Below are positions 1-7,676 of a stretch of 39,765 nt of DNA, one piece after another. A program made the position numbers and the translations under genes. Each line of letters begins with the position of its first letter. Position 1 is the stretch's first letter. Where the stretch lies: positions 1 to 39,765 of the forward strand of contig CADBSV010000001.1 in NCBI GenBank assembly GCA_902797435.1, in the 5' to 3' direction. Below the pieces are notes generated by a model. It was not told the origin of the DNA and searched no databases. It saw nothing but the letters and a program-made list of their open reading frames with translations. The stretch comes from an uncultured Bacteroidia bacterium (lineage in GTDB: Bacteria > Bacteroidota > Bacteroidia > Bacteroidales > UBA932).

Positions 1-216
1 ATCAACACGACCGGCGGTATCAAGAATCTTGGTTTTACCGGTGTAGAACGGGTGGGAAGTATTGGAGATTTCCACCTTTACGAGGGGGTACTCGACTCCG
101 TCAACGACGAGCGTCTCCTTGGTGGAGGCGCAGGAGCGGGTGATGAACACGTCCTCGTTTGACATATCCTTGAATGCTACAAGACGGTAGGATTCGGGAT
201 GTATTCCTTTTTTCAT
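1..216 (-). CDS. rpmE2: 50S ribosomal protein L31 type B, 3' end outside window
   Basis: The reverse strand reads 72 codons without a stop, beginning [18 protein letters not shown] and containing [16 protein letters not shown], the hallmark of type-B L31, a large-subunit protein of the ribosome. The zinc-binding cysteine set of type-A L31 is absent, which is expected for the zinc-independent paralogue. About ten C-terminal residues should lie beyond the left edge. The ATG at 214-216 is the natural start. The gene lies 21 nt downstream of tRNA-Glu in the same direction with no obvious terminator between them, so read-through from the tRNA promoter is plausible. Identification is from recognised sequence; co-transcription is inference. 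Confidence 0.93.
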   Translation of the reverse strand, partial: MKKGIHPESYRLVAFKDMSNEDVFITRSCASTKETLVVDGVEYPLVKVEISNTSHPFYTGKTKILDTAGRVD

Positions 217-237
217 AATCGATTAATAAAAGGTTTG

Positions 238-309
238 TAGTGGGTAGGAGAATCGAACTCCTATTGCAAGATTGAGAATCTTGAGTACTAACCGTTATAC
301 GAACCCACC
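238..309 (-). tRNA. tRNA-Glu (anticodon CUC)
   Basis: The reverse complement folds as a complete cloverleaf. The acceptor stem GGTGGGT pairs with ACCCACT, with a terminal G-U pair. The D-stem is GTAT/GTAC, the anticodon stem is CAAGA/TCTTG with loop TTCTCAA (anticodon CTC, Glu), and the T-arm is AGGAG-TTCGATT-CTCCT. The discriminator base is A and CCA is not encoded, so CCA must be added by the nucleotidyltransferase found later in this window. The CUC anticodon reads GAG codons. A well-matched promoter lies directly upstream. Confidence 0.95.
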
Positions 310-321
310 GTTTTGGGATTG

Positions 322-352
322 CAAAGATAGGTATTTTTCTCAAACCCGCAAA
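322..352 (-). promoter_or_regulatory. Bacteroidota-type promoter of tRNA-Glu
   Basis: On the minus strand a -33 element TTTG (349-352) and a -7 element TATCTTTG (322-329) are separated by 19 nt. This matches the TTTG / TAnnTTTG arrangement known for the Bacteroidota primary sigma factor. Initiation a few nucleotides downstream would fall just before the tRNA 5' end at 309. Confidence 0.75.
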
Positions 353-372
353 TATTTTTTGACTGATTTATG

Positions 373-380
373 TATATTTG
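373..380 (+). promoter_or_regulatory. -7 box (TATATTTG) of the 386-2740 operon
   Basis: TATATTTG matches TAnnTTTG exactly and ends only 5 nt before the ATG at 386. No clear TTTG lies at the -33 spacing. If initiation occurs the usual 5-8 nt downstream, the transcript would start at or next to the start codon, so this gene may be leaderless. Confidence 0.5.
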
Positions 381-385
381 CAAAC

Positions 386-835
386 ATGAATACTTTTAAG
401 AAAATCCTCGTACTGGTAATCGTAGCCGCCGTCCTAATATTGGGCGGGTGGCTTGGAATCCGCTACTTTTTCGTCCTCGGCGACGGAGTCAAGGCCGGCA
501 ACCTCAATCAGGTAGTTTACAAAGGCTGGGTATGGAAGACCTACGAAGGCCGCATCATCATGTCGGGTTTCCGCAACAAAGGTGCAGCCGGAGGCCTCCA
601 GAGCAACGAATTCAACTTCTCGGTGGATAAAAAAGCCCTCGGATACCGCTCCAACGGTTCCTCCTATTCTGTAGCCGACTCCCTTATGCGCTGCAGCGGA
701 AAGAATGTCCAGGTGCGTTATAAGGAATACAAGGGCGCCCTTCCATGGAGGGGGCACCAGCGCTACATAGTTTATGAAATCCTGAATGTGGAGGCTCCCT
801 CCGACGTTACGGCCATTCCCATAGAAACCGAGTAG
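386..835 (+). CDS. Conserved membrane-anchored protein of unknown function
   Basis: This is a 149-residue protein whose N-terminus (MNTFKKILVLVIVAAVLIL) is a single hydrophobic anchor of about 20 residues. A soluble domain of about 120 residues follows, probably facing the periplasm. Recognisable segments are VYKGWVWKTYEG and YKEYKGALPWRG. I recall homologues of this kind in Bacteroides that are sometimes labelled 6-phosphogluconate dehydrogenase. That label is not supported, since the protein is far too short and has no NADP-binding fold. I chose the ATG at 386 over an upstream in-frame start because the upstream stretch overlaps the tRNA and promoter. The stop is 6 nt from the next start, so the peptidase gene is likely co-transcribed. 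Its function is unknown. Confidence 0.8.
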   Translation: MNTFKKILVLVIVAAVLILGGWLGIRYFFVLGDGVKAGNLNQVVYKGWVWKTYEGRIIMSGFRNKGAAGGLQSNEFNFSVDKKALGYRSNGSSYSVADSLMRCSGKNVQVRYKEYKGALPWRGHQRYIVYEILNVEAPSDVTAIPIETE

Positions 836-841
836 AAAGAT

Positions 842-2740
842 ATGAAACTGTTCATGATGGCGGCAGCCCTTCTGCCGCTTTCTTTGTTTGCAGCGGGATC
901 CTCTTATGCCCAGTCCGTTCTTCCGGCATCCAACACGGAAGGCAAACTCCTCACCATGCGTAACGCCGTGGCGGACCGAAGCATCTACCCTTCGGCCAAG
1001 GCATATCACTGGGAAGAGGGGCACAAACTCATAGAAGGACGGGCAAAAGCCGCCCAGGAACCTTCCTATGTACTGCCGCAGAGCAGCACCCCTGGAATAG
1101 TTTATGGAGAGAGCTATTCCCGCAACGAATTCGGCATAAGCACCGGCGTATTCCCCTCTCCCGACGGAAAAAGGATTGCTGTGGTGCGCAAGGACGAACG
1201 CGCCGTTACGCAGTTTCCGCTGCTGGACATCTCCACCCGCACAGGCAGCCTCATCCCGCTGCGCTATCCAATGAACGGAATGGCGTCCGAACGGCTGGCC
1301 CTGTGCATCTGCGATGCGAAGGGCGGCATCCTTTGCGAGATTGTCCCCTCCGAGTTTACTCAGGAGCGTTATCTTACCGGCATCACCTGGAGTCCGGACG
1401 CCCGATACATCTTTATCCAGGTGCTGGACCGCTCGCAGCACCACATGGTCCTGAACATGTACCGCTCTGAGGACGGAGCCTTCGTAAGAACCATTCTTCG
1501 CGAAGACAACGACGCCTGGGTGGAACCGCTCGACCCTCTATATTTCATAAAGGGAAGCTACTCCTTCATCTACCGCACAGACAACCGCAGCGGACACCGC
1601 AGCCTTTATCTTTGCGATACGCTCGGGAACATAAGGCCGCTACCGACCGCAACCGCCGACATCGCCTACGCGGACAATGACGGCGAGTATGTTTACTACA
1701 CCTCGGCAGAGGTCTCCCCGGTGCAGAACCATCTGTTCCGGATGCGCATAAAAGGTGCATCGATTGTCAGGAAAGCACGTTTCTACAAGCCGGAAAGGCT
1801 TACATGGGAAAAGGGATGGCACAGCGTGAGCCTGAGCCCGGACTGCACGCAGTTTCTCGACAGCTGGAGCAGCACCGGTGTTCCCCGCAGGATGGCGCTG
1901 CGCTCATGCAAGGGAGGAACCCGGATAGGCGAGCTTCTCTTCGAGGCTCCCGATCCGCTCGAGGATTTTGCCAGGGTGGAGATGGAATTCGGCAAGGTAC
2001 CGTCGGCAGACGGACGTTTCGAAAACTACTACCGCCTCTACAAGCCGCTCGGATTCGATCCTTCGAAGAAGTATCCGCTCATCGTTTATGTATATGGAGG
2101 CCCTCACAGCCAAATGGTTACAGACAGCTGGCTGGGAGGCGTCAGGATGTGGGAGATGCTCATGGCGCAAAGAGGCTACGTCGTGTATGTCCAGGACAAC
2201 CGGGGAACGCAGAACCGCGGCTCGGAGTTCGAGAAGGCAATAAACCGCCAGTGCGGACAGGTTGAGATGGCCGACCAGATGGCGGGGATCCGGCGTCTTA
2301 TGGAGCTGCCCTGGATAGACTCTTCAAGGATAGGCGTACACGGATGGAGTTACGGTGGGTTCATGACCATATCCCTCCTGACCAATTATCCCGAGGTCTT
2401 CAAGGTGGGAGTCGCCGGAGGCCCGGTAATAGACTGGAAATGGTATGAGGTGATGTACGGAGAACGCTATATGGACACTCCCGAGACCAATCCGGAAGGC
2501 TTCGAGAAGACCTCCCTCATAAACAAGGCTGCCTCTCTCGAAGGCAAGCTCCTAATCTGCCAGGGAGCCATCGACAACACCGTAGTGTGGGAACACAGCC
2601 TGAGTTTCGTGCAGAAATGCATAGAGGAAGGTGTCCAGCTGGACTATTTCCCCTACCCCATGAGCGAGCACAATGTCTTCGGCGAATGGCGCGTGCACCT
2701 TCACCAGAAGATAACGGACTATTTCGACGACTGGCTGTAA
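842..2740 (+). CDS. Secreted S9-family (DPP-like) serine peptidase
   Basis: The 632-residue protein begins with a signal peptide (hydrophobic core near residues 4-20, cleavage near SYAQS). A beta-propeller-like region follows, with blades resembling the DPP IV N-terminal domain (TWSPDARYIFIQ). The C-terminal alpha/beta-hydrolase domain starts near residue 395. The catalytic triad is readable: Ser503 in GWSYGG, Asp578 in GAIDNTV, and His610 in SEHNVFG. Compared with human DPP IV, the substrate-contacting Asn two residues after the catalytic Asp is Thr here, and I do not find the paired-Glu motif that anchors the substrate N-terminus. Exact specificity is therefore open. A periplasmic peptide-trimming role is likely. 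It is downstream partner of the small membrane protein and ends flush against the convergent threonine dehydrogenase gene. Confidence 0.88.
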   Translation: MKLFMMAAALLPLSLFAAGSSYAQSVLPASNTEGKLLTMRNAVADRSIYPSAKAYHWEEGHKLIEGRAKAAQEPSYVLPQSSTPGIVYGESYSRNEFGISTGVFPSPDGKRIAVVRKDERAVTQFPLLDISTRTGSLIPLRYPMNGMASERLALCICDAKGGILCEIVPSEFTQERYLTGITWSPDARYIFIQVLDRSQHHMVLNMYRSEDGAFVRTILREDNDAWVEPLDPLYFIKGSYSFIYRTDNRSGHRSLYLCDTLGNIRPLPTATADIAYADNDGEYVYYTSAEVSPVQNHLFRMRIKGASIVRKARFYKPERLTWEKGWHSVSLSPDCTQFLDSWSSTGVPRRMALRSCKGGTRIGELLFEAPDPLEDFARVEMEFGKVPSADGRFENYYRLYKPLGFDPSKKYPLIVYVYGGPHSQMVTDSWLGGVRMWEMLMAQRGYVVYVQDNRGTQNRGSEFEKAINRQCGQVEMADQMAGIRRLMELPWIDSSRIGVHGWSYGGFMTISLLTNYPEVFKVGVAGGPVIDWKWYEVMYGERYMDTPETNPEGFEKTSLINKAASLEGKLLICQGAIDNTVVWEHSLSFVQKCIEEGVQLDYFPYPMSEHNVFGEWRVHLHQKITDYFDDWL

Positions 2741-3709
2741 TCAGAATTTAGCTTCGTCGCCAAGCTTCTCGCGCAGATTCTTTATCATGTCGCGGGTCAT
2801 GCTCCGGAGATTGTAGCTAGGACTCCAGCCCCATTCCTTGCGGGCGCAGGTATCGTCCATCTTGTTGGGCCAGGAGTCCGCTATAGCCTGGCGGACAGGA
2901 TCCACCTGGTAACGCATCTTGGCCGAAGGAATCTCTTTCCTGATGGCTTCGAAAACTTCTTCGGGGTCGAAGCTCATACTGGCTATATTGAAGGAATTGC
3001 GGTGATGCAGGTACCTCGGATCTGCCTCCATTATATCCACTGCGGCCTTCAGGGCGTCGGGCATATACATCATGTCCATGTAGGTGCCTGCGGCGATGGG
3101 ACATACGAATTCCTCCCCTTTTACGGCGGCATAGTAAATCTCCACCGCATAGTCGGTGGTACCTCCGCCGGGAAGGGTCGTATAGGATATCAGACCGGGA
3201 AAACGGACGCTGCGGGTGTCAACTCCGTATTTGTGGAAATAATAATCGGAAAGGAGTTCGGTGGCCACCTTGGTGACTCCGTACATGCTGGTCGGCCTCT
3301 GGATGGTATCCTGCGGAGTGTTGTCCCTTGGAGTGTCGGGACCGAATGAGCCTATCGAGCTCGGAGTGAAAACCGCACAGTGCTTCTCCCTTGCGACCTC
3401 CAGGATGTTAAGAAGGCCGTTCATCTGTATATCCCAGGCCATCAGCGGTTTGCGCTCCGCTGTGGCGGAGAGCAGCGCGGCGAGGTTGTAGATGGTGTCG
3501 ATATCGTATTTGTCCACCGTCTCCGCGACAGTGTGGGCGTTGGTGACGTTTACTATTTCGGACGGCCCGCTTTCGAGGAGCACCCCCTTCGGCTCGGCAC
3601 CGGGAATGTAACCAGCCACGACCGTACCCTGATGATATAGTTTGCGGAGTTTCATTGTCAGCTCGGAGCCAATCTGCCCCGTTGAGCCGATGACAAGAAT
3701 GTTTTTCAT
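2741..3709 (-). CDS. tdh: L-threonine 3-dehydrogenase (SDR/epimerase type)
   Basis: A 322-residue extended short-chain dehydrogenase. The Rossmann motif GSTGQIG spans residues 8-14, and the catalytic Tyr143 and Lys147 lie in YGVTK. GGGTTDYAVEIYY is characteristic of the epimerase-like threonine dehydrogenases rather than of sugar epimerases. It oxidises L-threonine with NAD+ to 2-amino-3-ketobutyrate in the cytoplasm. The divergent neighbour kbl encodes the next enzyme, which strongly supports the assignment. The start is the ATG at 3707-3709. The gene is convergent with the preceding S9 peptidase gene with zero intervening bases, so no separate terminator fits between them. Confidence 0.93.
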   Translation of the reverse strand: MKNILVIGSTGQIGSELTMKLRKLYHQGTVVAGYIPGAEPKGVLLESGPSEIVNVTNAHTVAETVDKYDIDTIYNLAALLSATAERKPLMAWDIQMNGLLNILEVAREKHCAVFTPSSIGSFGPDTPRDNTPQDTIQRPTSMYGVTKVATELLSDYYFHKYGVDTRSVRFPGLISYTTLPGGGTTDYAVEIYYAAVKGEEFVCPIAAGTYMDMMYMPDALKAAVDIMEADPRYLHHRNSFNIASMSFDPEEVFEAIRKEIPSAKMRYQVDPVRQAIADSWPNKMDDTCARKEWGWSPSYNLRSMTRDMIKNLREKLGDEAKF

Positions 3710-3734
3710 TTCGTCTTAGTGCAACAATTACACG

Positions 3735-3742
3735 CAAATTTA
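3735..3742 (-). promoter_or_regulatory. -7 box (TAAATTTG) for tdh
   Basis: The minus strand reads TAAATTTG, an exact TAnnTTTG match about 25 nt upstream of the tdh start. The -33 region holds only a T-rich stretch, not a clean TTTG. Confidence 0.5.
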
Positions 3743-3743
3743 C

Positions 3744-3751
3744 TAAATTTG
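3744..3751 (+). promoter_or_regulatory. -7 box (TAAATTTG) for kbl
   Basis: TAAATTTG lies 26 nt before the kbl ATG. It is separated by a single base from the oppositely oriented tdh -7 box, so the two divergent promoters occupy nearly the same DNA and probably cannot fire at once. No clear -33 TTTG is visible. Confidence 0.5.
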
Positions 3752-3777
3752 TAGAAATTCTAAAACTAATCCTCATC

Positions 3778-4968
3778 ATGTACGGAAAATTCAAGGAGTA
3801 TCTCCAGAAAGAAATCGCATCCATCAAGGAAGCTGGTCTCTACAAGAACGAGCGCACCATCTGTTCACCGCAGGGTGCGGAAATCACCCTCGCCGACGGA
3901 AGCAAGGCACTTAACTTCTGCGCCAACAACTACCTGGGGCTCGCCGACAATCCGAGGCTGATAGCCGCGGCTAAAAAGGCCATGGATGAACGCGGCTTCG
4001 GAATGAGCAGCGTGCGTTTCATCTGCGGCAAGCAGGATCTGCACGAGCAGCTGGAGAAAGCTATCAGCGATTATTTCCATACCGAGGACACCATACTCTA
4101 CGCGGCCTGCTTCGATGCCAACGGCGGCGTGTTCGAGCCACTGCTCACAAAAGAGGACGCCATCATCTCCGACGCCCTTAACCACGCCTCCATCATAGAC
4201 GGTGTAAGGCTTTGCAAAGCAGTGCGTTACCGCTACGAAAACGCCGACATGGAAGACCTTGAGCGCTGCCTTAAGGAAGCTCAGGCGCAGAGGTTCCGCA
4301 TCATCTGCACCGACGGCGTATTCAGCATGGACGGCAACGTAGCCCCCATGGACAAGATATGCGATCTTGCAGAAAAGTATGACGCCCTCGTGCTTGTCGA
4401 TGAGAGCCACTCCGCCGGCGTGGTAGGTCCCACCGGACGCGGAGTCGCCGAGCAGTTCGGCCTCTACGGGCGCATCGACATTCACACCGGCACCCTCGGC
4501 AAGAGTTTCGGAGGCGCCGTGGGAGGATTCACCACCGGCCGCAAGGAAATAATCGAAATGCTGCGTCAGAGGAGCCGTCCCTACCTCTTCAGCAATTCCC
4601 TGCCCCCAATGCTCTGCGCCGCCGGAATCGAACTCTTCAAGATTCTTTCCGAAGGGAACGAACTGCACGACCGCCAGCAGGAAAATGTGGCATATTTCCG
4701 CGACAGGATGATTGAGGCCGGATTCGACATCCATCCCACCGAAAGCGCAATCTGCGCCGTCATGCTCTACGACCCCATTCTTGCCGGCAAATTCGCCTCG
4801 GCAATGGCAAAGGAGAACATTTTCGTCACCTCATTCACCTACCCAGTGGTTCCCAAGGGCAAGGACCGCATCCGGGTTCAGCTCTCCGCTGCCCACACGC
4901 GCGAACACCTCGACAAGGCCATCGCCGCCTTCATAAAGGTGGGAAAGGAGCTCGGAGTCATCAATTAA
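3778..4968 (+). CDS. kbl: Glycine C-acetyltransferase (2-amino-3-ketobutyrate CoA ligase)
   Basis: This 396-residue PLP enzyme of the alpha-oxoamine synthase family matches the usual KBL length and N-terminus (start MYGKFKEYLQKE; NNYLGLADNP near residues 51-60). The PLP-binding Lys242 is in TLGKSFGG. DESHSAGVVG carries the cofactor-contacting Asp and His. It cleaves 2-amino-3-ketobutyrate with CoA to glycine and acetyl-CoA, completing the threonine catabolic step begun by the divergent tdh product. It is a single-gene transcript, with an intrinsic terminator starting at its stop codon. A second family member in this window (the alpha-oxoamine synthase next to gyrB) is clearly different in sequence. 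Confidence 0.95.
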   Translation: MYGKFKEYLQKEIASIKEAGLYKNERTICSPQGAEITLADGSKALNFCANNYLGLADNPRLIAAAKKAMDERGFGMSSVRFICGKQDLHEQLEKAISDYFHTEDTILYAACFDANGGVFEPLLTKEDAIISDALNHASIIDGVRLCKAVRYRYENADMEDLERCLKEAQAQRFRIICTDGVFSMDGNVAPMDKICDLAEKYDALVLVDESHSAGVVGPTGRGVAEQFGLYGRIDIHTGTLGKSFGGAVGGFTTGRKEIIEMLRQRSRPYLFSNSLPPMLCAAGIELFKILSEGNELHDRQQENVAYFRDRMIEAGFDIHPTESAICAVMLYDPILAGKFASAMAKENIFVTSFTYPVVPKGKDRIRVQLSAAHTREHLDKAIAAFIKVGKELGVIN

Positions 4969-4998
4969 AAAAAAGCGTCTCAAACGAGACGCTTTTTT
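4967..4998. terminator. Bidirectional intrinsic terminator, kbl / clpX
   Basis: A perfect 7-bp GC-rich stem, GCGTCTC/GAGACGC, closes an AAAC loop and is flanked by eight A on the left and six T on the right. It can therefore terminate transcripts from both sides. The hairpin overlaps the last codons and stop of clpX, so the C-terminal Lys-Lys-Arg-Leu-Val is encoded by terminator sequence. Confidence 0.9.
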
Positions 4999-6044
4999 GC
5001 ATATTCCGCAGTTACCCTGAAAGATTTCCGTTTCTGCGAAGGGGCATCGAACATGGCATCCGTGAAAATCTGCTCGCAGATGCTCCTGAGGCCTCTCGCT
5101 CCCAGCTTTTTGTCAATCGCGGTATCAACTATCAGGTCCAGCACGGCGGGTTCAACCTCGAGCTTTATGCCGTCGAGTTCGAAGAGTTTTTCGTACTGGC
5201 GGATGATGGCGTTCTTGGGCTCTACCAGAATACGCCTGAGCGCCTTGCGGTCTAGGTTGTCAAGATACGTAACGACAGGGAGGCGTCCTACTATTTCGGG
5301 GATGAGACCATACTTCTTAAGATCCTGCGACTCAACATACTGCAGCAGGTTCTCCTTGTCTATTTCGCGCTTGCCCGCGGGAGTGTCAAAACCAATCACC
5401 TGAGTATTGAGCCTCTGGGCGATGTTGCGCTCAATCCCTTCGAATGAACCGCCGCAGATGAAGAGGATGTTCTGCGTGTTCACCTGGATAAACTGCTGCT
5501 CGGGATGCTTGCGTCCGCCATAGGGCGGAACATTGATGACCGAGCCTTCGAGAAGCTTGAGAAGAGCCTGCTGGACTCCCTCGCCAGAAACGTCGCGGGT
5601 TATCGAAGGATTGTCCCCCTTGCGGGTAATCTTGTCTATCTCGTCGATGAACACTATGCCCAGTTCGGCCTGGCGCGCGTCGTAATCGGTTTCCTGAAGA
5701 AGACGCGAGAGGATGCTCTCCACATCTTCCCCTACATACCCGGCCTGGGTAAGGACCGTAGCGTCAACTATGGTGAAGGGAACGTAGAGCATTTTCGCTA
5801 TTGTCTTGGCCAGCAGCGTCTTGCCCGTTCCGGTAGGCCCTACGAGCAGGATATTGCTCTTCTCGAGCTCCACGCCGCCTGCGGCATCCTCCGAGAGGAC
5901 GTTGTTCATTATCCTCTTGTAGTGATTGTAAACAGCTACGGAAAGGATCTTCTTGGCCCTGTCCTGGCCTATTACATAGCGGTCCAGATATGCCTTTATC
6001 TCCCTTGGCTTGGGGACGTCGAGAGTCTTTTTATTTTCCGGCAT
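4980..6044 (-). CDS. clpX: ATP-dependent protease unfoldase ClpX, lacking the zinc-binding domain
   Basis: The 354-residue AAA+ protein is the unfoldase partner of ClpP. Walker A GPTGTGKT is at 69-76, pore loop GYVG at 102-105, Walker B IVFIDEID at 130-137, the RKH loop at 178-180, the ClpP-docking IGF tripeptide at 218-220, and sensor 2 GARGLR at 315-320. ATPase, pore and ClpP contacts thus look intact. The four-cysteine N-terminal domain of about 60 residues, found in typical ClpX of about 420 residues, is missing. The protein starts almost directly at the core ([17 protein letters not shown]). There is no room for it upstream, because the start lies inside the end of clpP with a 14-nt overlap. 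The loss should affect adaptor and some substrate recognition. The gene is last in a long operon. Confidence 0.95.
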   Translation of the reverse strand: MPENKKTLDVPKPREIKAYLDRYVIGQDRAKKILSVAVYNHYKRIMNNVLSEDAAGGVELEKSNILLVGPTGTGKTLLAKTIAKMLYVPFTIVDATVLTQAGYVGEDVESILSRLLQETDYDARQAELGIVFIDEIDKITRKGDNPSITRDVSGEGVQQALLKLLEGSVINVPPYGGRKHPEQQFIQVNTQNILFICGGSFEGIERNIAQRLNTQVIGFDTPAGKREIDKENLLQYVESQDLKKYGLIPEIVGRLPVVTYLDNLDRKALRRILVEPKNAIIRQYEKLFELDGIKLEVEPAVLDLIVDTAIDKKLGARGLRSICEQIFTDAMFDAPSQKRKSFRVTAEYAKKRLV

Positions 6045-6687
6045 TTTTCTTAGTCAGGATACTGTCAACCATACCATAGGCAAGGCTCTCTTCCGCCGTC
6101 ATCCAATAGTCGCGGTCGGCATCGGCAAAGACCTTCTCGAAGGGCTGTCCGGTGTGTTCTGCAATTATCTGGCAGAGTTCCGCGCGGTATTTCTCTATCT
6201 CACGGGCCGCTATGAGGATATCTGAGGCCTGTCCCCTGGCTCCGCCGAGGGGCTGATGAATCAGCACCCGCGAATGGGGAAGGGCAAAACGCTTTCCCTT
6301 CTCGCCGGCGCACAGAAGCACGCTCCCCATGCTTGCCGCCATCCCGGTGCAGATAGTGCGGATCTGAGGTTCTATCAGCTGCATGGTATCATAGATGCCA
6401 AGCCCCGCCGAAACGCTTCCGCCGGGAGTGTTGACATAGATGGATATGTCGGAAGAATCGATGCTCGACAGATAGAGGAGCTGGGCCTGGACGATATTCG
6501 CCACGTCGTCGTCGATAGGGGCGCCGAGGAAGATGATCCTGTCGCTGAGAAGACGGGAGAAAACATCCATCGCGGCTACGTTCAGCTTGCGCTCCTCAAG
6601 TATGGTCGGATTGACATAATTCCCGTAACGGTGCAGGGTTTCCGCCCCCACACCATTCGAGACTGCAAATTTTTCGAAATCTGTCAT
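6031..6687 (-). CDS. clpP: ATP-dependent Clp protease proteolytic subunit
   Basis: This 218-residue serine peptidase has the complete ClpP triad: Ser119 in GMAASMGS, His144 in IHQPLGG and Asp193 in DRDYWMTA. It forms the tetradecameric chamber that degrades polypeptides fed by ClpX. About 25 residues precede the region that usually begins mature ClpP, so a propeptide is likely. The ATG overlaps the stop of tig by one base and its end overlaps clpX by 14, indicating translational coupling in the order tig-clpP-clpX, as in many bacteria. Confidence 0.97.
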   Translation of the reverse strand: MTDFEKFAVSNGVGAETLHRYGNYVNPTILEERKLNVAAMDVFSRLLSDRIIFLGAPIDDDVANIVQAQLLYLSSIDSSDISIYVNTPGGSVSAGLGIYDTMQLIEPQIRTICTGMAASMGSVLLCAGEKGKRFALPHSRVLIHQPLGGARGQASDILIAAREIEKYRAELCQIIAEHTGQPFEKVFADADRDYWMTAEESLAYGMVDSILTKKNAGK

Positions 6688-7676
6688 TACTTGAGCTCAC
6701 GGAATTTTTCGGAAGTGATTTTCTTGGAAGTTATGGTAATCTCTTCCTTGAGGCGGGAAATCACCTTGCTGTCTTCCACCTGCTCTACGAGACGGTCGAT
6801 CTGCTTACGGTCGGAAAGCACCTGCTGGACACTGTTCTTGACGATGTCTTCGGGAACATTTCCCATGCCGTACATTGCATACTGATAGGTGACGTAAGCC
6901 TTTGCGGCATCCTCGATATCTGCCTGGGAGACCTCGAAACCAAAATGTTTCATGAAGGCTCCGCGCACGAGCTGCCAACGGAAATCGGCAAGGAAGCCGG
7001 GGAACTCGCTGTCGAGCTGCTCCGCGGTCACCTTCTCGTTGTTTGCAGCGAGCCAGCGCTTCAGGAAGGCCTCGGGAAGCTGCACGCCGGACTTTTCAAC
7101 GAAATATTTGCGGATGTCGGCGGAAAGCCTCCAGTCAGCTTCGTTCTTGTACTCGGACTCCAGGCGCTCGCTTACCTCCTTGTCAAGGTCCTCGTCGCTC
7201 TTCTCCTCCTTGCGCTCCTCATAGTATTTCTTCAGATTCTCCTTCATGCCTGCCTTGTCCTTTGCGGAAACGGTTACGGTATAGCTGGGGATGCTGTCCT
7301 TCTTGTCGGCCGCAACGGTAACCTCAGGATAGAGGGCGATGTCGAAGATGAAGGTGAAATCATTTCCGTCCTTCCATTCGACCTCAGGCTGCTTTTCACT
7401 GCCAAGAGGCTCGCCGAGGACATTAAGCTTTTCGCCTTCGATGAAATCCTGGAGGCCCTTGGATATGACCTGGTTAACCGACTCGAAGAGTATCTGGTCG
7501 CCGTAAACGCGCCTGATCATGCCTTCGGGGACCATTCCCTTGCGGAACCCCTTGAATTCTGCGCTACGCTTGCGCTCGGCTATCTTCTTCCTTTCAATCT
7601 CTGCGTAATCGTCCTTTCCAATCTCGAGGGTGAGCTCGATATTGAGGGCGTCAATCTTGTTCTGAGTGGTTTTCAT
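6687..7676 (-). CDS. tig: Trigger factor without a PPIase domain
   Basis: A ribosome-associated folding chaperone. The ribosome-docking signature GFRKGMVP is at residues 43-50, in an N-terminal domain that continues to about 130. A short linker (about 130-160) leads straight into the helical C-terminal chaperone domain (about 160-329). Typical trigger factors are 430-450 residues with an FKBP-like prolyl isomerase domain of about 100 residues in between. Here that domain is cleanly absent and the protein is 329 residues. The reading frame is open throughout, so this is an architecture rather than a frameshift. It precedes clpP with a 1-nt overlap and follows the HD phosphodiesterase gene with a 4-nt overlap. 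Confidence 0.92.
   Translation of the reverse strand: MKTTQNKIDALNIELTLEIGKDDYAEIERKKIAERKRSAEFKGFRKGMVPEGMIRRVYGDQILFESVNQVISKGLQDFIEGEKLNVLGEPLGSEKQPEVEWKDGNDFTFIFDIALYPEVTVAADKKDSIPSYTVTVSAKDKAGMKENLKKYYEERKEEKSDEDLDKEVSERLESEYKNEADWRLSADIRKYFVEKSGVQLPEAFLKRWLAANNEKVTAEQLDSEFPGFLADFRWQLVRGAFMKHFGFEVSQADIEDAAKAYVTYQYAMYGMGNVPEDIVKNSVQQVLSDRKQIDRLVEQVEDSKVISRLKEEITITSKKITSEKFRELK

Noticed and set aside
434-1444. A 336-codon minus-strand open frame
   Set aside because: It spans two clear plus-strand genes (small membrane protein and S9 peptidase) and has no motif.
4980-6053. Frameshift that hides the ClpX zinc-binding domain
   Set aside because: The region upstream is the intact end of clpP with its own stop. 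No C-x2-C pairs appear in any frame there.
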